In this document: piece after piece, positions 1 through 6,282 of the stretch
Numbering within the stretch: the stretch's first letter is position 1
Layout of the letters: each line of letters begins with the position of its first letter
Origin: Acidimicrobiia bacterium
Lineage (GTDB): Bacteria; Actinomycetota; Acidimicrobiia; Acidimicrobiales; SZUA-35
Assembly: GCA_029857855.1 (NCBI GenBank)
Contig: JAOUGG010000053.1
Coordinates: 1-9,759, forward strand
Direction: 5' to 3'
Length of the DNA: 9,759 nt
Notes under the pieces: model-generated
Database searches by the model: none
Told to the model about the DNA's origin: nothing
Seen by the model: only the letters and a program-made list of their open reading frames with translations
Translations under genes and position numbers: made by a program

Positions 1-131
1 ACGCCGATGTGGGCGATGATCCCGGTCTCGAGGATCGAGCGGATGGCCGCCCGGTCGTACTCGGCGCGGTTCGCGCCTCGCTTCAATGTGGTGCGCTCCG
101 AGGCGGGGCCCGGAGATTCAACCGATGTCAT
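1..131 (-). CDS. Pyridoxamine 5'-phosphate oxidase-like flavoprotein, N-terminal part only (cut by the window edge)
   Basis: Reading the minus strand from ATG at 131 gives 43 codons that stay open to base 1. The stretch LKRGANRAEYDRAAIRSILE, followed by TGIIAHIGV, is the usual beginning of the actinobacterial PPOX/flavin-nucleotide-binding split-barrel family (K/R-rich segment, R-A-x-Y-D-R-A-x-I helix, then the first beta strand beginning IAHIG). Members bind FMN or F420 and are small cytosolic oxidoreductases; the catalytic part lies outside the window. The start is supported by a TATGGT -10 box ending 9 bases before the ATG. It lies 45 bases downstream of ATP-grasp gene A on the same strand, but its own promoter suggests it need not be part of the same pathway. 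The identification rests on a short N-terminus only. Confidence 0.75.
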   Translation of the reverse strand, partial: MTSVESPGPASERTTLKRGANRAEYDRAAIRSILETGIIAHIG

Positions 132-146
132 AGAGTCCACACCATA
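132..146 (-). promoter_or_regulatory. Possible near-leaderless promoter of the PPOX-like gene
   Basis: On the minus strand TATGGT (146-141) fits the actinobacterial -10 consensus TANNNT. A start of transcription 6-7 bases downstream would fall at about 134, only 2-4 bases before the ATG at 131. A GTGGCA element 16 bases further upstream is a poor -35 match. No Shine-Dalgarno sequence precedes this ATG, which agrees with a leaderless or near-leaderless message. Confidence 0.4.
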
Positions 147-176
147 GTGAGCGCCCGACGTGTGCCACGTGGATTT

Positions 177-1397
177 CTACGCCGCCCAGACCTTGGCCCG
201 GCGGCCGATCTCGTCGAGTATGTGAAGCAGCGTGTCGAAGTTCTCGTGGCGGACCCGAACCCAGGCGTTGGCCTTGTAACCGGCCTCCACACCCTGGGTC
301 GGGGTGCCCGGGTCGGGAAAGTGGGCGTCGACGATGTGGGGACCGAACTCCGCCTGCAACGCATCGAGCCCCTCGTAACCGGTGATGTGGCCGTCCTGGC
401 TGGGACGCAGGGCGATCATCCCGGCCGCATAGCGGCGGGAGGCCCGGGCGTGTGTGTGACCGTGCACGATCAGCTGCGCCCACTCCCGATACAGATCGAG
501 TTCATTGCCCGCCGAGTAGAGGTCCCACATCGACACCCCCGGCGGGCGGCACCCGATCTCGGAGAACTTGAGCCCCTTCGGCCCGAAGAACCACTCCATG
601 TGGGTGGCCGACGTTTCGATGTCGAGCACCTCCAAGACCCGGCGACCCATCTCCCGGACCTCGGCGTAACGGGGGTCCTCGACCTCGTTGGTGGCCACGA
701 TCTGGGGTGAGATCCAGCGCGTCCGCATCGCCTCCAACACGCCCGGGTAATAGTGGGAGATGAATTCGTGAGCGACCTCGCCGTTCACGGTCAGGGTGTC
801 CCAAAATCCCTCGTGGCCCTCCACGAACTCCTCGATCGCCACCGAAGCGCCTGCACCGACCCCAGCGGCGCCCAGCGCGACCAGAAGCTGCGCCTCGTCG
901 TCGACCCGGCTGGTACCCGAAGCGCCGGCCCCGTCGCGTGGCTTGACGATGAGGGGATAGCCGACCCGGGCCGCGAACTCCCGGATCTCCTCGGTGTCAC
1001 CCGATCCGAGCGACTGGGCGGTCGGGATGCCCGCCTCGGTCAACACCTGTTTCATCGACGGCTTGTCGCGACACAACCAGGCGGTGCGGGTCGACGTGCC
1101 CGGAATGGTGCACCGTTCGCGCACGTGGGCTGTCGGAAGAATGTGGGCTTCGACCGTGGCTTCGAGCCGGTCCACCCAACCCCGGCCCTGAGCCTCCCGG
1201 ACCGCCCACTCGAGGGCGCCCTCGTCGGTGACCGACCCGATCCGCTGGTAGTAGTCCAGCCAATTCTGCAGGTCGCCGTCGAGTTCGCCGAAGTCCCGTT
1301 CGCCGATGCCGGTCACCGTGGCCCCCACCTCGACGAGGGCCCGAACGAACTCGCGCTGGTTGGAAGGGAAGCCCGGTTCGACGAAGACAACGTGCAT
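177..1397 (-). CDS. ATP-grasp ligase A (L-amino-acid-ligase-like), 406 aa
   Basis: A probable cytosolic ATP-dependent carboxylate-amine (amide-forming) ligase that would activate a carboxylate as acyl phosphate. The N-terminal Rossmann-like pre-ATP-grasp domain begins MHVVFVEPGFP. The lysine-containing DKPSMKQ motif is at 111-117. The ATP-binding strand and glycine-rich loop VKPRDGAGASG with K152 run from 151. The adenine-hinge motif IEEFVEGHE is at 188-196. HMEWF is at 266-270 and the metal/phosphate motif SEIGCRPPG at 279-287 (E280, R284). The C-terminal part (about 300-406) matches the C-terminal subdomain of LAL-type enzymes and ends in a strand RVRHENFD. The minus-strand frame stays open far upstream, but ATG at 1397 is chosen because a GGGAG ribosome site lies 8 bases before it and the first beta strand starts there, as in paralogues B and C. 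It is transcribed away from B across a 120-bp shared control region. Substrates are unknown; purine-biosynthesis-like ATP-grasp enzymes are less likely because the C-terminus is LAL-like. Confidence 0.85.
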   Translation of the reverse strand: MHVVFVEPGFPSNQREFVRALVEVGATVTGIGERDFGELDGDLQNWLDYYQRIGSVTDEGALEWAVREAQGRGWVDRLEATVEAHILPTAHVRERCTIPGTSTRTAWLCRDKPSMKQVLTEAGIPTAQSLGSGDTEEIREFAARVGYPLIVKPRDGAGASGTSRVDDEAQLLVALGAAGVGAGASVAIEEFVEGHEGFWDTLTVNGEVAHEFISHYYPGVLEAMRTRWISPQIVATNEVEDPRYAEVREMGRRVLEVLDIETSATHMEWFFGPKGLKFSEIGCRPPGVSMWDLYSAGNELDLYREWAQLIVHGHTHARASRRYAAGMIALRPSQDGHITGYEGLDALQAEFGPHIVDAHFPDPGTPTQGVEAGYKANAWVRVRHENFDTLLHILDEIGRRAKVWAA

Positions 1398-1405
1398 GGC
1401 GGAAG

Positions 1406-1410
1406 CTCCC
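1406..1410 (-). promoter_or_regulatory. Ribosome binding site of ATP-grasp A
   Basis: GGGAG on the minus strand, 8 bases before ATG 1397. It decides the start within a frame that is open for more than a kilobase upstream. Confidence 0.6.
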
Positions 1411-1467
1411 GACCGTTGATCGGCCCCGATTCCGGTGACCGATGGCATACCTACTGGCTTGCCGCCA

Positions 1468-1473
1468 AACCTA
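1468..1473 (-). promoter_or_regulatory. Possible -10 box for ATP-grasp A
   Basis: TAGGTT on the minus strand fits TANNNT. Transcription would start near 1461 and give a leader of about 64 bases that contains the GGGAG site. No convincing -35 element is seen. In high-GC DNA a single such hexamer is weak evidence. Confidence 0.3.
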
Positions 1474-1483
1474 TCCCCGCTCG

Positions 1484-1514
1484 CCCGATCGAGTCGAACC
1501 GACATAGGATCGGG
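1484..1514. promoter_or_regulatory. Inverted repeat overlapping the promoter of gene B (candidate operator)
   Basis: CCCGATC (1484-1490) and GATCGGG (1508-1514) are perfect 7-base inverted arms 17 bases apart. Nested between them is GTCG-AAC-CGAC (1493-1503). The right arm overlaps the -10 box TAGGAT, so a bound protein would block transcription of B. A third GATCGG copy lies at 1418-1423. CGATCG-type words are common in such genomes, so this could be chance. Confidence 0.4.
1505..1510 (+). promoter_or_regulatory. -10 box for a leaderless transcript of the B-H operon
   Basis: TAGGAT fits the actinobacterial TANNNT -10 consensus and ends exactly 7 bases before the A of ATG 1518, the spacing seen for leaderless transcripts in actinobacteria. 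No Shine-Dalgarno sequence is present before that ATG, which supports the idea. No good -35 element is seen. This is the only evident promoter for the seven-gene plus-strand run. Confidence 0.5.
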
Positions 1515-1517
1515 ACC

Positions 1518-2771
1518 ATGACGTCGCAACGCCAGAGCCTGGTTCTCGTCGTTCCCTACGGGCTCGCCGGCACGATGCGCTTTGTCGACGCGGCCGCCAC
1601 ACTCGACGGCGTGAGCCTCGGGCTCATCTCCCACGAACCCGCCTCGGAACTGGCGGCGAAGATGTCGGCCGACACCCGGGGCCGGATCCGGGGATTCGTG
1701 CAGATCGACGACGCCTTCAACCCCGACCGCCTGGAAGCCGCAGCACGCCGTATGGCGGCCGAGCTCGACACCGGCCGGGTCGATGCCCTCGCCGCCATCC
1801 TCGAACCGCTTCAGGTGCCACTCGCCGTGGTCCGGGAACGGCTCGGTATCCGTGGTATGGACGCCGCCGAAGCCGACCGGTTCCGCAACAAGAGCCGCAT
1901 GAAGGACGCCCTTCGGGCAGCCGGGCTCCCGTGCGCCCGCCACCGCCTGGCCACCTCCGCCGACGAGGCGCTCGCGTTCGCCGAGGAGGTGATGCCGCTG
2001 GTGGCCAAGCCGCCGGCCGGCGCCGGTGCCATCGACACCTTCCGTGTCGACAACCGATCCCAGCTGGAAAGCTGGCTCGGCCAAACCGCCCCGAACGCCG
2101 AGCGACCCCTCCTGCTGGAGGAGTTCATCCAGGGCGAGGAGTTCTCCTTCGACTCGGTGACCGTTGACGGCCAGCACGTCTTCCACTCGATTTCGTCGTA
2201 CTCGCCGACCCCGCTCGAGGTGATGAGCACACCATGGATCCAATGGACGGTGCTGTTCCCCCGCCACATCGACGGCCCCGAGTTCGCTCCGATCGCCGAG
2301 GCCGGTCCGAAGGCGCTCACCGCTCTCGGCATGGTCACCGGCATGAGCCACATGGAGTGGTTCCGCCGGGCCGACGGTTCGATCGCCATCTCCGAAGTCG
2401 GGGCCCGACCGCCGGGGGCGCAGATGACCAGCCTCCTGTCGTACGCCCACGGCCACGACTTCTACCGGGCGTGGGCTCAACTCAACGCTTTCGGCACCTT
2501 CGATCCGCCGCTCCGCTCGTACGCCGCCGGTGCCGCCTACCTGCGAGGCATGGGGTCGGGTCAGGTCAGCCACATCGAAGGTATCGAAGCGGTGCACCGC
2601 GAGCTGGGCGACCTGGTGGTCGAGGCCCGGCTGCCGGCCACCGGTCAGGCCAAATCGTCGAGCTACGAGGGTGAGGGCTACGTCATCCTGCGCCATCCCG
2701 AAACCGAGGTGGTGGCCGAGGGCTTGAAGAAGATCGTGTCGGGTATCAGGGTTCATCTGGCCGACCAGTAG
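1518..2771 (+). CDS. ATP-grasp ligase B (L-amino-acid-ligase-like), 417 aa
   Basis: A paralogue of A and C, predicted to form an amide bond between a carboxylate and an amine at the cost of ATP. The N-terminal domain opens with the strand SLVLVVPYG. RNKSRMKDAL (123-132, K125) precedes the ATP-binding domain. LVAKPPAGAGAID (K164) holds the glycine-rich loop. EEFIQGEEFSFDS at 201-213 is the hinge region. SHMEWF runs from 277 to 282, and SEVGARPPG at 292-300 supplies E293 and R297. The C-terminal subdomain ends with YVILRHPET. The loop after K164 reads P-P-A-G-A-G, whereas A and C have P-x-D-G-A-G, so nucleotide or substrate handling may differ. The frame is open upstream to 753, but ATG 1518 is chosen because a leaderless -10 box fits it and the first core strand follows at once. 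It is the first gene of the operon. The substrate is unknown. Confidence 0.87.
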   Translation: MTSQRQSLVLVVPYGLAGTMRFVDAAATLDGVSLGLISHEPASELAAKMSADTRGRIRGFVQIDDAFNPDRLEAAARRMAAELDTGRVDALAAILEPLQVPLAVVRERLGIRGMDAAEADRFRNKSRMKDALRAAGLPCARHRLATSADEALAFAEEVMPLVAKPPAGAGAIDTFRVDNRSQLESWLGQTAPNAERPLLLEEFIQGEEFSFDSVTVDGQHVFHSISSYSPTPLEVMSTPWIQWTVLFPRHIDGPEFAPIAEAGPKALTALGMVTGMSHMEWFRRADGSIAISEVGARPPGAQMTSLLSYAHGHDFYRAWAQLNAFGTFDPPLRSYAAGAAYLRGMGSGQVSHIEGIEAVHRELGDLVVEARLPATGQAKSSSYEGEGYVILRHPETEVVAEGLKKIVSGIRVHLADQ

Positions 2772-2808
2772 CCGACCGGAGTGAGAGTGAGAGAGTGAGC
2801 GTGTCGTC
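2772..2808 (+). other. B-C spacer with purine-rich GTGAGA repeat
   Basis: The 37-base gap holds an imperfect purine-rich repeat, GTGAGAGTGAGAGAGTGAGC (2781-2800). GTGAG at 2795-2799 could act as a weak ribosome site 9 bases before ATG 2809. An in-frame TGA at 2788-2790 rules out any earlier start for C. No promoter or terminator is apparent. Confidence 0.45.
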
Positions 2809-4038
2809 ATGAGTTCCAACCTGCATCGTCCCCGGGTGTTGATGATCTCTCCGGCCTTCCCCGCCGACGTTGCCTACTTCACCCGTGCCCTGGCCGAGGT
2901 CGACGCCGTGATTCTCGGGGTCGGCGACCAGCACGAGCTTCCTCCCGAGGTCGGCCGGGTGCTGTCGGGCTACCTGCACATCTCGAACCTGTGGGACGAG
3001 GACAACACGGTCCACCGGGTGGCCGAGTGGCTGGGCGAGCACCAGGTCGACCGCGTCGAATGCCTCTGGGAGCCCGGCGTGGTGCTGGCGGCCAAGCTGC
3101 GGGCCCGCCTCGGCGTGCCCGGCATCTCCGTCGACCAGGCCTACACGTTCCGCAACAAGGAGTCGATGAAACAAGTTCTCGACGCGGCCGGCATCCGAAC
3201 CCCCCATCATTACAACGCCACCACCAAGGACCAGGTCCGGGAGGCGGCGGCCACCATCGGCTTCCCGGTCGTGGTCAAGCCGATCGACGGCGCCGGCTCG
3301 GCCGACACGTACACGGCGGCCGACGAGGGCGAACTCGAATCGGTGCTCTCGCTCGTCGAACATGTCCCGGAAGTGGCGGTCGAGGAGTTCATCACCGGCG
3401 AGGAGTACACCTACGACACTGTGTGCGCCGATAGTCAGGTGCTGTGGGAGAGTGTCACCTGGTATCGGCCCAAGCCGCTCGTGACCCGCCTCAACCCCTG
3501 GATCAGCCAGACCGCCGTGTGCCTGCGCGACCTCGAGCCCGTGTCCGCCGGCGTCGAGCTCGGCCACCAGGTCCTCGAGGCGCTCGGCTTCGACACCGGG
3601 TTCACCCACATGGAATGGTTCCTCACGCCATCCGGCGAGGCGGTGTTCGGTGAGATCGGCGCCCGATCACCCGGTGGTCGCCTGCCGCATGGCATGAACT
3701 TCTCGGCCGACGTCGACGTTTTCCGGGGCTGGGCCGAGGCCGTCTGCTACGGCTCATTCAGCCAGGACACCACCAAGACCTTCAACGCCTGTCTCATCTT
3801 CAAACGGGCCGTCGGCGACGGCTCCCATATCACCCGCATCGAAGGGCTCGAGCCGATCCTGGCCGAACACGGCGCCTTCATGCCGGTCGTCGACCTGGTG
3901 CCACCCGGGCAGCCGCGACGAGACTGGCGCCAGGTTGTCACCGGCGACGGCTGGATGGTGGCCCGCCATCCCGACCTCGACACCGCACTGCACCTGGCCG
4001 ACCGGCTGGCGTCCGAGGTGCGAGTGGTGGCCGACTGA
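2809..4038 (+). CDS. ATP-grasp ligase C (L-amino-acid-ligase-like), 409 aa
   Basis: The third paralogue of the A/B family, with all the expected ATP-grasp landmarks. The N-terminal strand is RPRVLMISPAFPAD. TFRNKESMKQVLDAAGI begins at 113 (K117). VVVKPIDGAGSADT holds K157 and the glycine-rich loop. VEEFITGEEYTYD at 191-203 is the hinge. THMEWF ends at 271. GEIGARSPGG at 281-290 supplies E282 and R286. The C-terminal subdomain contains SHITRIEGLE and ends GWMVARHPD. Predicted role: ATP-dependent ligation of a carboxylate to an amine in the cytosol. C resembles A in the P-x-D-G-A-G loop and B in RNK and ISxxEG-type C-terminal motifs. ATG 2809 is the only possible start after the in-frame stop at 2788. 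Its TGA overlaps the ATG of fusion gene D by one base, which suggests translational coupling of the two proteins. Substrates cannot be told from the sequence. Confidence 0.87.
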   Translation: MSSNLHRPRVLMISPAFPADVAYFTRALAEVDAVILGVGDQHELPPEVGRVLSGYLHISNLWDEDNTVHRVAEWLGEHQVDRVECLWEPGVVLAAKLRARLGVPGISVDQAYTFRNKESMKQVLDAAGIRTPHHYNATTKDQVREAAATIGFPVVVKPIDGAGSADTYTAADEGELESVLSLVEHVPEVAVEEFITGEEYTYDTVCADSQVLWESVTWYRPKPLVTRLNPWISQTAVCLRDLEPVSAGVELGHQVLEALGFDTGFTHMEWFLTPSGEAVFGEIGARSPGGRLPHGMNFSADVDVFRGWAEAVCYGSFSQDTTKTFNACLIFKRAVGDGSHITRIEGLEPILAEHGAFMPVVDLVPPGQPRRDWRQVVTGDGWMVARHPDLDTALHLADRLASEVRVVAD

Positions 4039-6272
4039 TGGCCGACCACACGGCGGCGCCGACCGAACGCCCGATCATCCTGCTCGGCCCCCAGCGCCAG
4101 CAACCCGGTGTCGGCAAAGCCGTGGCCGACCTGGGCATCCTCGGGCCGCTCGCCGTCGTCACCGCCGGCTGGGAGGAACGGGAGCTGGAGGACGACGAAC
4201 TCATCAGGGAACTGGAGGGGCCCCTCCAGCCCGGTGGCTCGCACCAGACCATCAACCTGTCGTTGTTCCCACGGGCCGATGAGGTGTTCAACCACCACCC
4301 GGGGCTGCGTGAGCTGATGGCCGAACGCGAGATCCGGCGCAAGATGCTGCGCGACCTGTATCACCTCCGCCTCGCTCCTCAGCTCGAAGCGTGCCGGGAG
4401 CTGCTGAACCGCATCGATTTCGACGCCCCGGACCGGGCCGACGACCCGTTGTACGATCCGGAGATCGACGACGCCATCGAGGCTGTCCGTCGCCTCGACG
4501 CACACCACCTGGCCCGCATCACCGAACTGGAGACCGAGATGGCCGACCGGTTCGCCGGTGATCACGTCGACCATCCGATTCTCCTCCACCACCGCCGCCA
4601 GGTCGCCGAGCTCGTGGCCGCCAGCGGCGCGTTGCTGATCGCGGGTGGCAACGTCGGCACGCTGGTGTCGGTCCTGCGGTTGTTCGACGTGATGAACCTG
4701 GCCGTCGACAAACCGGTCGTGGCCTGGTCGGCCGGGGCGATGGCGATCGCCGAGCGGATCGTGCTCTTCCACGACTCGCCGGCCCGAGGAGCGGGTGACG
4801 CCGAGGTCTTCGGCCCCGGTTTCGGGCTGGTGCCCGGCATCATTTCGCTGCCGCACGCCCGCCACCGGCTCGCGCTCGCCGACCGGCGTCGGGTTGCGCT
4901 CATGGCCCGACGGTTCGCGCCGTCGGTCTGTGTTGGGCTCGACTATACGGCCCGCATCGACTCGACCGCTGCGGCCGATGGTACCGACGGCGACGGCTCG
5001 CCAATCGGCCGAGGCTGGCAGGCCGCCGGTCAGGTCACCGTGCTCCAGCCCGGGGGCGGCGTCATCACCACCGGCACCGTCGAACCGATCCTGCCACCGG
5101 CCCCGCCGGCCGCGCCGTCACCGGCGGTGCCCACCGATTCCGGCGCCATCGTTGCCTCCTTGGCCCGCGCCGCCCGGTCGGGCCCCGAGGCCTTGGCCCG
5201 AGCCCTGGATCAGCGCACGTTTCCCGTCGTCGGCGACGGATGGGCCCTCTACGCCTATCGCAGCCACGCCGACGACGTGCGCTTTCACCACTGGGTGTCG
5301 GGGCTGCCATCGTCGCAGCCGTTCACCCGGGTACCGGGCACCGATCTGTGGACCTACGTCGGTCAGCTTCAACGACGCGCCCGCGTCGAATACAAGTTCG
5401 AGATCGTGGCGGGCGGCCACCACGAACTGGTCCGCGATCCACTCAACCCCCACCAGGCCCGGGATCCGTTCGGGTCAAACTCGGTGGTTCGGGGCCCCGA
5501 CTATCACAGCCCGGACTGGGCTCATGAGCATCCGACCACCAGGAAAGGAACGGTGGTCGACCACCATCTGCACAGCTCGGTGTTCGGTGGACCCCGGGCC
5601 TACTCGGTGTACCGGCCGGCCCGGTTCCGCCCTGAGCGTCGGTACCCGCTGCTCATCGTCCACGACGGCATCGACTACATGCAATACGCCTCACTGGTGA
5701 CGGTGCTCGACAACCTCATCCACCGACTCGAGATCCCACCGCTGATCGCCGCTCTCACCCAGTCACCCGATCGTCTGAACGAGTACGGGGCGAACCCGGC
5801 GCACGGCCGGTTCCTCACCGACGACCTGATCCCCGACCTCGAGTCGCGCTACCGGCTGGCCGATGTCGACGACCGGGTACTGCTCGGGGCCAGCTTCGGT
5901 GCGGTGGCCGGCCTGCACGCCGCATGGTCGCATCCCGGGGCGTTCAACAAACTCTTCCTGCAGTCGGGGTCGTTCGCCTTCACCGACGTCGGGTCGCACG
6001 ACCTCGGGCCGGTGTTCGATCCGGTCGTCGAGTTCATGAACGGGTTCCGGGCCGACCCCGGCCGTCCGGCGGAGAAGATCTTCCTGTCGGCCGGCATCTA
6101 TGAGTCGCTCATCTACTTCAACCGATCGCTGCTCCCCGTCCTTCAGGTAACCGGCGCCAGCGTGCGGATGGTCGAGGCTGCCGACGGCCACAATTGGGAG
6201 AACTGGCGCGATCACCTCCGGGAGGGACTGACCTGGCTCCTGCCTGGACCTCAGTGGTTGATCTACGAGTAA
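4038..6272 (+). CDS. Three-part fusion: S51/cyanophycinase-like domain + E-set domain + enterochelin-esterase-like hydrolase, 744 aa
   Basis: The N-terminal part (about 1-355) looks like a peptidase S51/class I glutamine-amidotransferase-like domain. It has GGNVGT near 203-208 and VAWSAGAM at 228-235 with nucleophile S231. SLPHARHR at 270-277 (H273) and VGLDYTARI near 299 correspond to the His and D-E-N-T-A regions of cyanophycinases. A helical, charged insertion fills about 80-195. A Pro/Ala-rich linker (about 360-376) leads to a Trp-rich E-set/CBM48-like domain (about 395-490), ending DPLNPHQARDPFGSNS, as precedes Fes-type esterases. The C-terminal esterase D-like domain (about 505-744) has VHDGIDY (541-547), nucleophile elbow GASFG (S619), probable acid E689 in SAGIYE, and DGHNWENWR with H718. 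It could cleave amide and ester bonds of the pathway product, or act as acyltransferase. No signal peptide or membrane segment is seen, so it is probably cytosolic. The start is fixed by the TGATG overlap with C; no good ribosome site exists, so re-initiation is likely. Confidence 0.8.
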   Translation: MADHTAAPTERPIILLGPQRQQPGVGKAVADLGILGPLAVVTAGWEERELEDDELIRELEGPLQPGGSHQTINLSLFPRADEVFNHHPGLRELMAEREIRRKMLRDLYHLRLAPQLEACRELLNRIDFDAPDRADDPLYDPEIDDAIEAVRRLDAHHLARITELETEMADRFAGDHVDHPILLHHRRQVAELVAASGALLIAGGNVGTLVSVLRLFDVMNLAVDKPVVAWSAGAMAIAERIVLFHDSPARGAGDAEVFGPGFGLVPGIISLPHARHRLALADRRRVALMARRFAPSVCVGLDYTARIDSTAAADGTDGDGSPIGRGWQAAGQVTVLQPGGGVITTGTVEPILPPAPPAAPSPAVPTDSGAIVASLARAARSGPEALARALDQRTFPVVGDGWALYAYRSHADDVRFHHWVSGLPSSQPFTRVPGTDLWTYVGQLQRRARVEYKFEIVAGGHHELVRDPLNPHQARDPFGSNSVVRGPDYHSPDWAHEHPTTRKGTVVDHHLHSSVFGGPRAYSVYRPARFRPERRYPLLIVHDGIDYMQYASLVTVLDNLIHRLEIPPLIAALTQSPDRLNEYGANPAHGRFLTDDLIPDLESRYRLADVDDRVLLGASFGAVAGLHAAWSHPGAFNKLFLQSGSFAFTDVGSHDLGPVFDPVVEFMNGFRADPGRPAEKIFLSAGIYESLIYFNRSLLPVLQVTGASVRMVEAADGHNWENWRDHLREGLTWLLPGPQWLIYE

Positions 6273-6282
6273 TGTTGCCATC

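Noticed and set aside
132..176. A possible terminator between gene A and the PPOX-like gene.
   Set aside because: No stem-loop followed by a T run is visible; the CACGTG words there are explained by chance or promoter-proximal sequence.
9..710. A plus-strand open frame of 233 codons at the left end.
   Set aside because: It is antisense to the PPOX-like gene start and to ATP-grasp A; its translation has the Arg/Gly/Val-rich look of a shadow frame.
1419..1430. ATCGG-CC-CCGAT short palindrome in the leader of gene A.
   Set aside because: The arms are only five bases in GC-rich DNA; kept only as a possible half-site of the operator noted for the divergent region.
753..1517. The plus-strand frame of gene B is open upstream to 753.
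   Set aside because: This stretch is antisense to gene A, shows no family similarity, and the leaderless promoter fits ATG 1518.
2781..2803. GTGAGA-type purine repeat before gene C as a possible phase-variable or regulatory repeat.
   Set aside because: It is short and imperfect, and a weak ribosome-site function explains it well enough.
1398..2819. The minus-strand frame of gene A stays open upstream as far as 2819, which would make an 880-residue protein.
   Set aside because: The upstream part lies antisense to gene B, has no recognisable domain and is rich in residues expected from antisense reading of high-GC codons. The ribosome site and first strand place the start at 1397.
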